Shown here: piece by piece, positions 35,001 through 44,722 of the stretch
How positions within the stretch are numbered: position 1 is the first letter of the stretch
Layout of the letters: every line of letters starts with the position of its first letter
Origin: Apostichopus japonicus
Taxonomy: Eukaryota > Echinodermata > Holothuroidea > Aspidochirotida > Stichopodidae
Assembly (NCBI RefSeq): GCF_037975245.1
Contig: NC_092568.1
Location: 40,292,631 to 40,356,630 of the forward strand
Length of the DNA: 64,000 nucleotides
Direction of reading: 5' to 3'
Translations under genes and position numbers: made by a program
The notes under the pieces: model-generated
Databases searched by the model: none
The model's input: only the letters and a program-made list of their open reading frames with translations
Told to the model about the DNA's origin: nothing

Positions 35001-38000
35001 TCAATAATTGGACAAAACAGCTTTACTGACAGATAAAGCAAGTTTATCTATAATTATTTAGCATTTGGCATGTCATATTTTCATGCCTACTTAACAGTAG
35101 ACAATCATGGCAATATGACATACACAGTCCAGCTAGTTATTAGGCGATTATGAAAGGTCGCACTGTTAGAATGTCGGTGATAGTATTGGAAATAGCCTCT
35201 CAGAAAACTCAGAAAATTAGAAATTATATGACGAGAAATATCAACAGAAATGGCAAAAGTATTTTAATTTTGACATGATTTTATCCTCCTTAAAAATGTC
35301 AATTATATCTTATAGAGGTAAATGAGTTTCTTTCTTTTCAACCCAAAGTACAGCTTAAGACCAATTCAATTTTAATAAACACTAACTTGCAACTGCAGCA
35401 GAAATCCACTTTCCCTTCCATGTATTAAACACATCCCATACTCCTCTAGATAAGGTTTACTTCGATCTTAACCCCAAAACATTATTTTGCATTTGCTAGT
35501 TATGTCATGAAGCAAGAAAAATGATCTTAAGGGCTAAGAAAAGTATGTTTTCTGGAAGATTTTGAAGCTGGACATTCATGCCAGAAGGGGGGGGGGGTAG
35601 GTGAGGGATAGCAATTTGTTTAGTCTCATGTACATTTCTAAGGTACAGCCATGAAGGGAAACTTAAGCTAATTCCTTCCTTTTCTATTTTTTTTTTTTTG
35701 TTCTCCTTAGTTTCATGTGAAGTATAAACAAATATTAGTGGCTAAATAATGTGTGCATTTGTAGTTACTACTTCTATACAAAAAGTACAAATTTATAAGC
35801 AAAGAAAAGATTAAAAATTATAGCATTAGTATCCCTGCCTTATTATTATTATTATTATAATTGGTTTAATAATTTCATCATGGATGTATGTACAGTAGTT
35901 GTATTCAGAGCAATGCTTTAATAGGTATCAAAATACACATAGAGATGTTTGCTTTAACAATTTTAGGGAACTGTCCACAATTAATGTTACTATATAAATT
36001 AGACTATCGTGAAGGCTGGTTATACCTACACATTCATTTCCAGGTTTGCATATATATATAGAAGTTCCCATTTTCTAGCTGCTCATTTTGTGAGGGAGCT
36101 GTTTAACAATTAAAATCATGACAATATGGCACTGTGAACTGAAGACTGGATCACATCTCATTTTAGAATGGATCACCATTGACATCGATGGCATAGTTAG
36201 TTCTTTACAGGACTAACATCATCTGATATCATCTTCTCAGCTTTTCATCTCATTTGTGAAGTCTATTTAGTACACTATTCATTGTTCATTAATCCAACTA
36301 AGTTGTCTGCCAATCTGTTTAGTTTTATTGTGTCCTTACTCTATTCTAGGTTCAGTTTGCCTTTGAATGAGAATTCCACTGTAGGAGGTGGAGTAGATAA
36401 ATGAGAGAGACAAACTTCTAAGAGAAGCAACGAAGCATTTATTATTGGAGCAGCTGTCATAATCACAGAGATGAGTGTGTTTTAAGGATACATGCCAAGA
36501 ATGACAGCTTCCAGACATTTGATGGGGAGAGATTCTCTGATCATGTCTTTAGCCACTTCTAGTAATCTATTGATGAAGAAAGAAACAAATGGAAATATTT
36601 ATATTAAGGTAGCAGATAGTCCATTCCAGTATTCATCTTCTCAGGCACTTCCCAACCTCTTTTTGTGCTAAGCCTACACATGTGTGTGTGTGGAAGAAAC
36701 TGAATGGCTTTCAACTCATGCTTCACTTCGGCTGGCTATCCAATTTAAAGTTTTAGATCATTTGTTTGTTTCGTTTAAGAGCATTTCAGACTGGACAACT
36801 GTGGATTTCTCCTGAAGAGACCCACCTTACGTTAGCTAGCCAAAACTCAAACACACAACCTCCTAGATGCTAGGTTTTGTTGCTTCGGACAGCAACGCCT
36901 TTATCAACTCAACCATAGCAACGGTTGAAATGGGACAATGGTACTCTTGGAAGGCTGAAAGAATTGATTGCCAACACATACAATCAGCATCTTTGATATC
37001 TTTTATAAAGAAAAATCCAGTAATAATACAGCACTTTATGAAAATTGCCATTTTTAAACTGTTTATGGAAATTTAAAATCTAACTATTCAATTACATTCA
37101 ATCCTGTGACAATCAAATTGAGACACAAGCCAGTAAAACAAGGCCAAAAAGTACAATCAATAACAACCGCAAAGGATCATGAATAAAATTATGATTTCAA
37201 ACTTTGGAAAGTATTGTAGTATTTTCTGCCAAATGGTTTGCTTATAACTTTACAAGTCTCTGCTGACTTTTCTGAAAACAATGAGTTCTGCTGAGATATG
37301 GGAAAGGTCTAAGGGGGTCTAAGGTATATTACAGTCTAACCTTGCTCTTAGGATTTTGATCACACAAACAAAAAAGAAACATTCCAATTGTCTATGGCAG
37401 TTGTCTACTGAAGCCCACTTACCCCTACTCTAATTTTCAATGCTAGTGGTAATGTTACTCACCCTGCAAGAGGTCTGGTCTTCTTAATCTCAAAAAATTG
37501 CATTCCAGTGTGATTATATCTGTCCAAGCAGTCAAGGGATCAGATTTCAGAAAGATATTAAGCAATAACAACAAATATGGTAAAACTTTAAAACAAAAAG
37601 AAGGATAATACATTATTTGAGAGGTATCTGTTTGGCAATACAGAATTAAGAGGGTAACAGCTATGGACAGGAATTACAGCTTTAGAAGTAAAAACTTGAA
37701 GGTTTTGTTTTCCAATGTAGACTTGCATGTCAGATATTTGCATTACATAATCCTATGAAAAGAGATAACAGGTCTGCATTATTTTTATGAGGTATTGCCT
37801 CAAAATAAGCCAGAAAATCAAATAATGATCAGTTATGGTTGTAATGCAATATCTTGATAAATTTCAATAAATATTTGAGTGATTACTAGCATTACCTGAA
37901 TTTTATATACAAACATTGTCTAAAAATTGCATGTCAATATTGACCTTTGAAGCGACTGCTGAACTGGGATGAAACAATACCTTACACTTTAAGGCTTGCC

Positions 38001-40793
38001 CATAATTATTATACAGCTCTTGTGTAATCGACAGTCAGGTTAAACGAGATATAAAATTTGTCTCTAATTTAATCAAACAAGAGCTAGAATGTCAAATCAG
38101 TACTGACTTCTTGTTGTTATTGACTTCTCTTTGACTCGGCAAGACTAATCAAACACCTGGGCAATTTAAATCTAGACCTGCTGGAACATATTCCACAATA
38201 CATTATATGCAATTCCAAATGTTTACAGGGAAACAGTTAACACTGTTTACAGTATATGGATTGTAATTATGTTTCCATACATTAACCTAAATAGATCATA
38301 CATGTTTTGTTTTAGAGCAGTTTTCGCTAAAGTTTCATAACCTTTAGGACATTTCGGAAAACAACATGACAAGCATAATAACAGATGAAACAGCCTTGGC
38401 AGATGGAAGGAGAGAAATAGAGTGATGGGCTGGTAGGCTTAGAGGGCAGTATTTAAATACTGTTTGACTGCTTAAGAGACATATTAGTAAGAGGATACTG
38501 TAATTGGCTCATATAATGTTGTATGGACTGAACTTTAGAAGCTGGACTTGTGGCTGCAGAGGTTGCAGGATGAAAGCTTGGTGGCTGAGGTATGGCTACC
38601 TGCGAAACAAAAAAATATAAAAAAGTATTAGGCAAAGAAAGTCCCAATATTTATAGCATAGATCAAGATTTGTTTTAAAGCACTGTTCTGATGGCTGCTA
38701 TGCACAATATACATAGTTCCAAAATTATCTTAAAACTTGATGGTGGATGAACACCTTTTGCTTATCGGCTTACATCTGGTGCTTTATAAAGTTACTTTTT
38801 AACTGATACAAGCTCTGTCCATCATATGGTTTGGGGAAGGGGGGGGGGGGGTCAGCACCCCATCATGAAGGCAAGAATTTGATATGAAGCCTGTCTTTTT
38901 CTCTGCAGTCTGTCCTGGCATGTTTGCTATGGTTTTTGCTGCATTATATTCTTCATGTGATTTTTTACTTAATGATGTAATTTCACATCATTTCATTCAG
39001 CTATAATGTTTATGACAGTGACCGTGAGCTAGCTTCTCCTCTACGTCTTACTCCACTTGTATGGATTGCTTAAGTTAATATCTAATCCGAAATGTAATGT
39101 CACAGATGAAACTTAAAGGATTGGTTCAGTTATCATACATGTTTACTGTATGTAATATGAAAGAGGACAATAAAAGAAACACAATGGTGAAAAACTGTTC
39201 AAATATCTTTTCAGTTAAAGAGATATTCAAGTGTAAAGTTTTATCAGATTGTGTAGAAACTGCTGAAATCTGACTAGCTGTGATGTCACATCCTCACATT
39301 CCTGAAAAGTCTTCGTTTTTTCCTCTAAATATTTTGTGAGATTTCATGACTTTCAACCAAAAGATATGTCAGGAGATCTCATATTTGTCAAAGGAAGTAT
39401 TTGAGATTAAACATCTGAAGAATTTTTGATTATAATATTTTCAAATGTGTTAAAAAATGTAAATAATTTGTAAAAAGAAATATATTCACAAATGTTAAGG
39501 AAGTGAGGATGTGACGTCACACCCTCACAGTAAGTCTTTCTAGACCAGTCGTTTTCAAAGAAATTCTTCAAAGTGTCATATCTCCTTAACAGAGCATGCT
39601 ATCATGGTACAGTAGTTTCTTCACTGTTCTTTTTGTCATTTTGTGCTCTTTCATACAAAATAGACATGTCAAACACCTGAACCAATCCTTTAAATATTGA
39701 AATACAATATTTCTCAAATTTAGATATGAGCAGAGTCTGTGACTTTTCAGTGTGCCATTAAGTTATAATTTAATCTCATAATAATGTAATTGATTTTTTG
39801 TTTGTTTTTGTATGTGATACAGTAGACTAGATTTTTTATGGTTGTTCACCAATTTCTGCTGATTTGATCAAGCTTACCGAATACTCATCAAATGATAATT
39901 TATTACGAATAAACTAAGACTCTGCTCCTAGATTTATCCAAGATATCAATTGCTGTTACTTCATAATTCAAGTTGATTATGAATCATTGTGATGATAACA
40001 TACTTTTTTCATTGTAGTTGTAACCACAAGTATACAAAACTGTATATAAAGGAAATTTTACATACAGAGCTTTGGCCTTTTACAAGATCATTCTTTAAGA
40101 TAAATTGCATTCATTGGTTTTACGGCAAATTTAAATCAAATGATGACAAATTCAGTGCAAAATACTAGTGCGATCATTGCATTGGTTGCTATAATTGTCT
40201 TGAGGTCTAAGAAATTTTCAGTGATTAAATGCCATGCAAAGAACAATTTAGGATACATATTTCAAGGCAGTTATATGATATATTTGATACATTTGCCACT
40301 GAAATACTGTATATTAAGCCATTTGGTCACTTACTGGTCAATTATCCATTTTCATTTATCATATAAATCAGACCTTATTTTACAGTGGCTATATTAGTCA
40401 TATATACTTTTCAATCTGCAAATGAGGTTACATTTAGAGTCGGTATCCCATTTGTGATTGTCAATAAATGGCCCCTTTGCATCAAGCTCCTCTCAAACTG
40501 AAGTAACAGTTGTTGGTCCAAATGTCACCATCAAGCAGAGGATAGGCCCTTCAAAAGTTTAAAGTCCTGTGCCCCTAACTTACTTTAGGAAGACTGTCCG
40601 AAGTTTGAATGCCCTCTACCATCTTTTCTCCCTCTGGGTGCACCTTGGCAACATGGTCCCACATTTTCTGCAATGTCTTCGATGACAGAGGCACTCCATC
40701 CTTGTTAACATAGAACAGAACTCCTCCAGGAGTAAATGATGGTTCTTTGGACTTGTCATCTTCATCATCTGATTTTGATGCATCTCTATCCAT
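22831..40793 (-). CDS. VASH: vasohibin, tubulin tyrosine carboxypeptidase
   Basis: Vasohibins, with the small chaperone SVBP, remove the C-terminal tyrosine of alpha-tubulin. Nine exons on the minus strand join in phase into 332 aa (999 nt with stop): 40793-40584, 38599-38499, 37519-37463, 36566-36492, 31831-31660, 30420-30375, 28645-28566, 26474-26391 and 23004-22831. Human VASH1/2 are about 355-365 aa. The core is unmistakable: GGVLFYVNKDGVPL, LQYNHTGMQFFEIKKTRPLA, LPIKCLEAVILG, SHVVLGV, GRYGAMGMSRREDLMYKP and VKIGWPVSHDPHSMETINWK. The transglutaminase-like triad is C140, H175 and S192; the gaps (35 and 17) equal those of human C169/H204/S221. An in-frame TGA lies two codons before the ATG at 40793. 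The C-terminal exon is basic and Ser-rich and poorly conserved. Introns carry most of the mobile elements of the window. The vertebrate VASH1/VASH2 split cannot be applied. Confidence 0.97.
23750..24515. repeat. 48-bp minisatellite, about 15 copies
   Basis: Unit: catctctcctacagtgtaca followed by tattggtgttctattcaccaaacctaca. Because the unit is near 48 bp, a reading frame stays open over some copies, giving a 16-aa repeat; this is a repeat artefact, not a gene. It lies in VASH intron 8. Confidence 0.93.
24718..25190. repeat. TGCATGCA-rich array (atgcatgcacaagat units)
   Basis: About 30 irregular units of 12-18 bp built from atgcatgcacaagat and atgcatgaacaagat, with a partly repeated higher-order block of about 155 bp. 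The array is strongly alternating purine-pyrimidine. Open frames on both strands (Met-His-Ile-Leu-Cys repeats) are artefacts. Confidence 0.93.
26391..26474 (-). CDS. VASH: VASH exon 8
   Basis: 84 nt, 28 codons, after tttaacag, donor ACCAGG|gtaagt. Encodes ATTLKMVKLSRPDVEKSLDK and FVREMKTR, aligned with the last helix of the VASH core. Confidence 0.93.
26640..26826. repeat. 30-bp minisatellite (aaggatatcctttcaagtca), left part
   Basis: Six or so units of caagtcacctacaaggatat + cctttcaagt in VASH intron 7. More units occur at 27360-27420 and a trace at 27565-27590, after the LINE insertion. A short gtgaccatagtcacc array at 26827-26880 adjoins it. Confidence 0.85.
26881..27360 (+). mobile_element. 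LINE 3' end inserted in the minisatellite
   Basis: The plus frame 26900-27091 encodes HSHNTRGSSFNFQLPKIKTH, then SFYYNAIKNWNRLPENIKSI and a stop, the usual C-terminus of non-LTR retrotransposon ORF2. A 3' UTR follows, ending in atcttgccgaataaattcaa plus a short aatcaaatcaa tail. Minisatellite units resume immediately afterwards. 5'-truncated. Confidence 0.8.
27360..27420. repeat. 30-bp minisatellite, right part
   Basis: Two units (aaggatatcctttcaagtca) directly after the LINE tail; the same unit as 26640-26826. Confidence 0.85.
28566..28645 (-). CDS. VASH: VASH exon 7
   Basis: 80 nt after tttctcag, donor TGGAAG|gtattt. Encodes FHTLRKVKIGWPVSHDPHSM and ETINWK, a hallmark vasohibin motif. Confidence 0.97.
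28646..30374 (-). other. VASH intron 6
   Basis: Holds one dispersed-repeat copy at 29010-29115. Otherwise unique, with a G-rich stretch at 30140-30190. No gene seen. Confidence 0.7.
29010..29115 (+). repeat. dispersed repeat family, copy 2
   Basis: tttttactggctaaat, ggatttagcagtttgccagt and agacattaaa match copy 1 at 5275-5465 in the same orientation. Confidence 0.55.
30375..30420 (-). CDS. VASH: VASH exon 6
   Basis: 46-nt micro-exon after tttttcag, donor AAGCA|gtaagt. Encodes SLSDLIYDFEESYAS, equivalent to LSELVLDFEAAYG of human VASH1. Confidence 0.95.
30989..31357. mobile_element. hAT-like MITE, 369 bp, 8-bp TSD
   Basis: Ends cagtggcggagc / gctccgccattg (11 of 12 complementary), flanked by the 8-bp duplication ctcattga at 30981-30988 and 31358-31365. 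Sub-terminal G and C runs; no transposase. The CAGTGGCGGAGC end is common in animal hAT elements. Sits in VASH intron 5. Confidence 0.9.
31660..31831 (-). CDS. VASH: VASH exon 5 (catalytic His and Ser)
   Basis: 172 nt after acceptor ttattcag, donor TTCCAG|gttact. Encodes the block from YLTNGTSNLHRFPISFKTSF to DLMYKPLEFQ, with His175 in HSHVVLGV and Ser192 in MSRRED. Confidence 0.97.
32665..32770 (+). repeat. dispersed repeat family, copy 3
   Basis: Diverged copy: ctactggctcaaagtcagtggat and atttactggtagaaat correspond to the tactggctaaat...tttgccagtaga core of copy 2. Confidence 0.4.
33268..33380. repeat. direct repeat, left copy
   Basis: aggaatcacaaatgatttc...cgatacaggtg is repeated at 33637-33745 with scattered substitutions, an offset of 369 bp. 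A tRNA-like sequence lies between the copies. Confidence 0.85.
33431..33502 (+). mobile_element. tRNA-like sequence (SINE head or tRNA pseudogene)
   Basis: gcgtcca / tggaggc can form an acceptor stem with one mismatch. The A-box-like tagcctagtggtaagg and the B-box-like ggttaaaatcc are in place. The anticodon loop is acataaa, lacking the universal U33, and the T stem has a mismatch, so it is not a working tRNA. A SINE head is more likely. Confidence 0.55.
33637..33745. repeat. direct repeat, right copy
   Basis: Second copy of 33268-33380, about 85-90% identical by eye, running straight into the TA/TG microsatellite. Confidence 0.85.
33746..33833. repeat. (TATATATATG)n microsatellite
   Basis: tatatatatg units that abut the left inverted repeat of the Penelope-like unit. 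A similar short tract occurs at 34935-34968, about 50 bp beyond the right end. Confidence 0.95.
33834..33981. repeat. left inverted repeat of Penelope-like unit
   Basis: Starts atatcacataatatac and ends ttgccatggcgacagtg. As the reverse complement it repeats the right copy. Differences cluster where the hammerhead core would be: taaac instead of gaaac, so the conserved G12 is lost. Confidence 0.93.
33988..34785 (+). CDS. GIY-YIG endonuclease region of a Penelope-like element (5'-truncated)
   Basis: Open from the codon after TAA 33985 to the TAG ending at 34785. The first ATG-less codons read GVCRIAPPYNAALKKSGY, which in intact PLEs follows the reverse transcriptase. No ATG or Kozak context is at the start (34006 is GTG), so it is a fragment rather than a whole gene. 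It has a basic KPKKKRKNRQRK stretch, the conserved FNRNTMKVSYSCMKNM, a Cys cluster CNCRDKGACPLRGEC and then GIY-YIG motifs: IVYEATV and YVGL, FKSRYRNHTKSF, ELSKHIWALK, and a CNLCMEEK motif near the end. No stop or frameshift interrupts it, so it is young or under constraint. The last codons overlap the right inverted repeat. Confidence 0.88.
   Translation, partial: LLFCSGVCRIAPPYNAALKKSGYERTISYDDGGAPTKPKKKRKNRQRKITWFNPPFSRNVETNVGSQFLKLINRHFPRGSKLRKIFNRNTMKVSYSCMKNMDSIIKSHNARIMRQNNPTTNATKTCNCRDKGACPLRGECLADSIVYEATVTSSSDSQPYVGLNGGDFKSRYRNHTKSFRNKKYEKETELSKHIWALKSKGSDYTIEWNIWKQSDTHQREPGSCNLCMEEKLAIIQSKDRCINKRTELLSHCRHGNRKHTRLKPR
34738..34885. repeat. right inverted repeat of Penelope-like unit
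   Basis: Starts cactgtcgccatggcaaccg, ends ttatgtgatat. Contains an X-box-like palindrome at 34742-34755 and a hammerhead-like core at 34804-34845. Confidence 0.93.
34794..34856 (+). ncRNA. hammerhead ribozyme-like motif in the Penelope repeat
   Basis: ctgatga (34804-34810) and gaa (34833-34835) supply the conserved core boxes. Stem III would be the minimal actc-c-gagt (34836-34844), followed by A17 at 34845, a GUA cleavage site. Stem I can start ttgc/gcag just outside. Stem II can form ggtgcg/cgtacc but leaves uc and ucu unpaired next to the core, which is weak. Minimal hammerheads with tiny stem III are described for Penelope-like elements. Activity is unknown. Confidence 0.5.
36492..36566 (-). 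CDS. VASH: VASH exon 4 (catalytic Cys)
   Basis: 75 nt after acceptor atcaatag, donor GGCAT|gtatcc. Encodes LLEVAKDMIRESLPIKCLEA and VILG, including nucleophile Cys140. Confidence 0.96.
36567..37462 (-). other. VASH intron 3
   Basis: Unique sequence. A short (tg)n near 36681 is the only repeat seen. Confidence 0.7.
37463..37519 (-). CDS. VASH: VASH exon 3
   Basis: 57-nt micro-exon after acceptor ttggacag, donor GCAGG|gtgagt. Encodes YNHTGMQFFEIKKTRPLA, the conserved segment before the catalytic helix. Confidence 0.96.
37520..38498 (-). other. VASH intron 2
   Basis: Unique AT-rich sequence; nothing else seen. Confidence 0.7.
38499..38599 (-). CDS. VASH: VASH exon 2
   Basis: 101 nt after acceptor tttcgcag; donor TTACA|gtatcc. 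Encodes VAIPQPPSFHPATSAATSPA and IQHYMSQL(Q). Reading on past the donor gives a false stop-terminated ORF; the CA|A junction to exon 3 restores LQYNHTG. Confidence 0.93.
38600..40583 (-). other. VASH intron 1
   Basis: Holds the fold-back element at 39114-39692 and a short G run near 38838. Otherwise unique. Confidence 0.7.
39114..39692. mobile_element. fold-back (long-TIR) MITE
   Basis: Ends taaaggattggttcag / ctgaaccaatccttta are complementary, and about 190 bp inward on each side can pair imperfectly (for example gatgtcacatcctcac and gtgaggatgtgacgtcac). No ORF is seen. Flanking bases are consistent with a short AT-rich target, but no unambiguous duplication was found. Confidence 0.75.
40584..40793 (-). 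CDS. VASH: VASH exon 1
   Basis: 210 nt, 70 codons, phase 0 at donor CCTAAA|gtaagt. It encodes an acidic N-terminus, then GGVLFYVNKDGVPLSSKT and MWDHVAKVHPEGEKM. Confidence 0.95.
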
Positions 40794-41717
40794 CCCTCAC
40801 AGGCCTTGAAATTTATCACCTTTACTATGGAAGACAAAGTATGGTAGGTTAAAGAAACTGTATGTACAAGTACGTATTGAAAAAGTTTAATAGTTTTATC
40901 ATTTTCGTTCAAGGGTGTAGTTCGTTACTTTGCTAAGCCCACCAGTGTTTGTAATGCACTTCTTTTCACTTCATGCTTTTTCCTTTCATTTGTATGTACT
41001 CTTTGATTTTCTCTGGACAAAGGTTGTGAAGAAACAAATAAATAAATAAATGAAATGAAATGAAATTTTAGTATTTTGGGCCAAATCTTGTCACTAGATC
41101 TCATCGGCTACGAGCCTCATCTGTCAATTATTTCGTTTTATTGGAAAACAGTGATATCTCTTGTTAAGGCTTGAAATGATTCATGTGCTTCAGAAAATAA
41201 AATTAATGTTTTCCTTGGAATAGTTTTAACTATTTTCGTTGCATGGTGTTGATTCAAATAATATTTGAAAACGTGGAAACAATTTGGCAAATGTTAATTT
41301 TACTGACGATCAGGTAAATAAGCACCATTGCATTGCTTACAAGACAATAGCGTAATTAAGTACTGTAGCAGTGTCACATGATCCCTGTTGAACCCACGAT
41401 CAGGTAAATCAGCACCAGTGCAATGCAAAATTAAACCAAAAATCAGGTAAATGTAAACAAGAGCGCCATCCTTATTGAGCTGGGGATCGAGTCATTAGTC
41501 ACTAGTAGTCATGCTTATTGAATTGTGAAGGAAGGGAACATCCACTTTGATGGCTGTGGTTCTTTCACAAATTATTCCACCCTCTTACTAGAATTATACA
41601 GTTAATATTAATGCCTACACAAAGTTCGAAAGGTGGTCAACCGCTTCACTCTGCAGCTGGCAGTATATGAAAAACCATTATGCTATCTACCCTGCAGTCA
41701 GAGGAAAAGATTACAAG

Positions 41718-41866
41718 TTCAACCTGGTTTGCCCTCCCTTGGTTTTTATCAGGGAAAAACAGCAATTTTCTAGGTATCACCTGACCTACGAATTAACCAA
41801 AGCTATCTTCCTTATCTTAGCTAGCTATTTCTGGGTATAAACCAAGAGAGGACTAACCAAGTTGAA
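41718..41866. repeat. small imperfect inverted-repeat element
   Basis: ttcaacctggtttgccctcc...ttggtttttat is mirrored by ataaaccaagagaggactaaccaagttgaa, about 30-bp arms, 149 bp in total. It could be a MITE; no TSD was confirmed. Confidence 0.45.
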
Positions 41867-42401
41867 CACGTAATAAAGGTCTATGAATCTGGCAGACGGG
41901 TCAATTCAGGGGATTCTTCATCTTTTAATTTCCTCTACAGCTGGATGAATAAGGGCCAAAGCAATTGCACTATTACCCTGGCTGCCAGGCCAAAAGAAAG
42001 GGTATCATGTTATTCACCCATCAGCCAGATAAACAGAGTCACAAATATGACTCTGCTGACAAATAAGGCATACTGCCCTCATATTCATCAGGATGCTTGG
42101 CGAATGAAAGGACCTGTTTCGTTGATCACCTGACAGCTGAACAAGTGTGAAATCGGATGTAAAACGCTGCATGTTCTGTATCTAATTCATAAAAATATTA
42201 CAAATAGAATAGTGAACCTGTTTACACATGAGGATTAAGAGCCTACCGAGAAAGCTGGTTACTAAAATTGCACCTAATTAAATTAATTAAGAATCGATTC
42301 TCATTTTTTCAACACCATAAGGCATGTTTTAAACTGAATGTGCAGGTTGACCAAATATACTCCCACAACATATGGTGGTGTAAGGTAACTTCATGTCCCC
42401 A

Positions 42402-42523
42402 AAATTTGCTAAGTACTGACAGCAACTGTACTGTAGTTGCCATGTTCATAATATCATTAAAATTTACTAAGTACTGACAGCTACTGTACTGTAGTTGCCA
42501 TGTTCATAATATCATTAAAATTG
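42402..42523. repeat. 58-bp tandem duplication
   Basis: Two near-identical copies of aagtactgacagcaactgta + ctgtagttgccatgttcata + atatcattaaaattt, differing by single bases. Confidence 0.93.
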
Positions 42524-42894
42524 TAATTTGTAACCACTTTTTACTTTACCCTACGGAAAACGCCAAAATTGTGAAACAATTAGGAAACAACATTTTTTTA
42601 TTTGGAGACACTTTCATGGATTATCCACCCAATTAGCTAAATTATACATTAGGCGTAGGCCGAAACAGATAAAGTTTAAACTTGCACCATGGGTCAAATT
42701 AGGGAAATTTTTCCTCGCTTCGAAAAGTTTGATTACCAACCTCTACAAGTATAATTCTTTCCATTTCTGCTGGAATCTGGTCAAACCATCCATAAAATCA
42801 CATGTCAGAAGGATAGCCTAGAGCTAAGCCAAATCTGGGAGTTCATCAACACGGCTATGGTTTAAAATACATAAAGGTACATACCGCCATACCT

Positions 42895-42928
42895 TTCGAT
42901 CCTTTCCGCCACTGCGGAAAGGATCGAA
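42895..42928. repeat. perfect 15-bp hairpin
   Basis: ttcgatcctttccgc / gcggaaaggatcgaa around the loop cact. Imperfect pairing continues outward (ccatacc...cctatgg). Confidence 0.9.
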
Positions 42929-43397
42929 ACCTATGGTGGAAAGGTACATTTAGCAATAGATTTTCCACTATTTTTTTTTTTTAATAACATAGACAAGTCT
43001 ACCTATATACTATCGCAAATTTAGTGTAGGCAGTAGGCTATAACATTATCAATGCAAAGGTTGTGTTGGGTACAACGTTGGGAAGTTAATTGAATCATAA
43101 AGTTCTGTTATCTCACCCTACAGAATATGAAATAGCTTTATCAAATTTAGGGCTTTACTATTACATGTGCTACAGGTACCGGTTACACGAAAGTTCGCCG
43201 ACAAATTCTTCACTTCATATATTCAACATTATAACTTTACTCACTGTTAACTGGTAACAAGTCACTGCTACCGACGTTACATGCGTCCTCCAACTTCTTG
43301 CATTTTTGGCAAAAAGTTAGCTTCTTACATGCAAACTTTTTCTATTACTGAAATGGAATCTGAGCGTGATACGGTGCTGGATAGAAAAATAGCGTTC

Positions 43398-43430
43398 TGG
43401 GCACCGTAGCAACGTGAGATGGCGCCGTTT
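43398..43430 (+). promoter_or_regulatory. promoter candidate: X-box-like and YY1-like motifs
   Basis: ggcaccgtagcaac resembles an RFX X-box (right half agcaac fits RGYAAC; left half is one base off), followed by agatggcgcc, close to a YY1 element. It lies about 1.3 kb upstream of the profilin-like ATG, between the two divergent genes. Direction and use are inferred. Confidence 0.3.
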
Positions 43431-44722
43431 ACAAATTGTCATTTTGGCTTGCATGAATGCTACAAGTTTATGTGCAGCATACACTCAGCTGTAGAATTGT
43501 AGAAAAACAAGACGCACAACCAACTACTAAAAGTACTAACTAGTAAAATTGGTGTACCATGCAGATAGATTTATGCACACAGAGTCTTAGAAGGTAATAT
43601 CTGATATTGCTATAATTATTAATTATTAAAACCATCCCTTGAATTTTCTGATTGTTTGTGGCTCTAACTTATGAAATGAATAAGTGATGCAACTACTAAT
43701 ACCATAGGCTAGGCTTAGGCCTATATTGTGTAACTAAGTAAGGCCTAGGCTTAAGACAGCCTGCCTAAACTAGTTAGAAATCGGCCTAATTAATTCAAAC
43801 CTTGTTCCATTTACTTTAACATTAAGGAATAAATAGCCTAATGTGTTAGGGATAAACATACTAACGGGTAACCTCCACTCTTTTAACCTACATAAGGTTA
43901 TGACCGTACATCAACTTGGATAATTATTATGCTTTTATGTGTTGTTTTGAATGTAGACCGATACAATATTGTTATTATGCCCAGCTTCAATCATATCCTG
44001 CAGATACCATGGCTAGGGATGAAGAGTAAATAGGCAGCTGAATAACAAAATAAGTAATTATTAATTTTCTAACTTCACACACAAACTGTACTTTTAAAGG
44101 TCAAAGGTAATAATGATATCTCTGACTTTGCTCTGTGGTTTATTTTTATTTTTTAACTATTACTTTGATCAGATTCAGCCAGAGTAATATATATATAGAC
44201 TTGGAAAGGTCTTGAGATCTTTAGATCATAGGAAACAATGACTCATTTTTACCCACCGACCAGATGAATATGAAGGCACTATTCCATATTAACCTGGTTG
44301 CCTGGTGAATAACATGATATGTGTCTGCGGTCTCCCATCAGTTGTGTGACATATCTGATGAATGTGTTGCTCTCATCATAAATAAAATATTGTTTCAAAA
44401 TTTCATGCAAAGGCAACTTAAAAGAACTGTTATGATGAATGAACATGATGAACATCCTATCACTGTTGAAAATCTTTGCTCTAAATGTATTACCATTAGC
44501 AGAGATCATATTAGGTTTTCCTTTTACTGTAGCTATGGTATTAAGTAGCAGTCATAACCATTTCTAGGTACATGTCTGCCAACTTACCAACATGTTAAAA
44601 ATAGTTTAGTAATAACAGGAAGTATACTTTTTGCTTTATTTTGTTTAAAACTTTAACTCTTTCACTGTATACTGTTTCAGATGAAGACTTTTGGGAACTG
44701 AGACTCATTTTTGTCAATTAAG

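Larger units (their letters stand above)
31832..36491 (-). other. VASH intron 4
   Basis: Contains a dispersed-repeat copy, a tRNA-like segment between two 110-bp direct repeats, AT microsatellites and the Penelope-like unit at 33834-34885. The stretches 31.9-32.6 and 35.0-36.4 kb show nothing else beyond short G and T runs and a (TTA)n run near 35840. Confidence 0.8.
40794..44722. other. divergent intergenic region, VASH / profilin-like
   Basis: About 3.9 kb between the two ATGs. Features seen: an aaataaataaatgaaatgaaatg run at 41035-41065, a small inverted-repeat element at 41718-41866, a 58-bp duplication at 42402-42523, a hairpin at 42895-42928 and a promoter-like cluster near 43398-43430. 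5' UTR exons for both genes probably lie here. Confidence 0.6.

Noticed and set aside
38453-38498. VASH ending in PLTNMSLKQSNSI at a stop after exon 2
   Set aside because: This is intron read-through; the gtatcc donor at 38498 joins to exon 3 and restores the conserved LQYNHTG motif.
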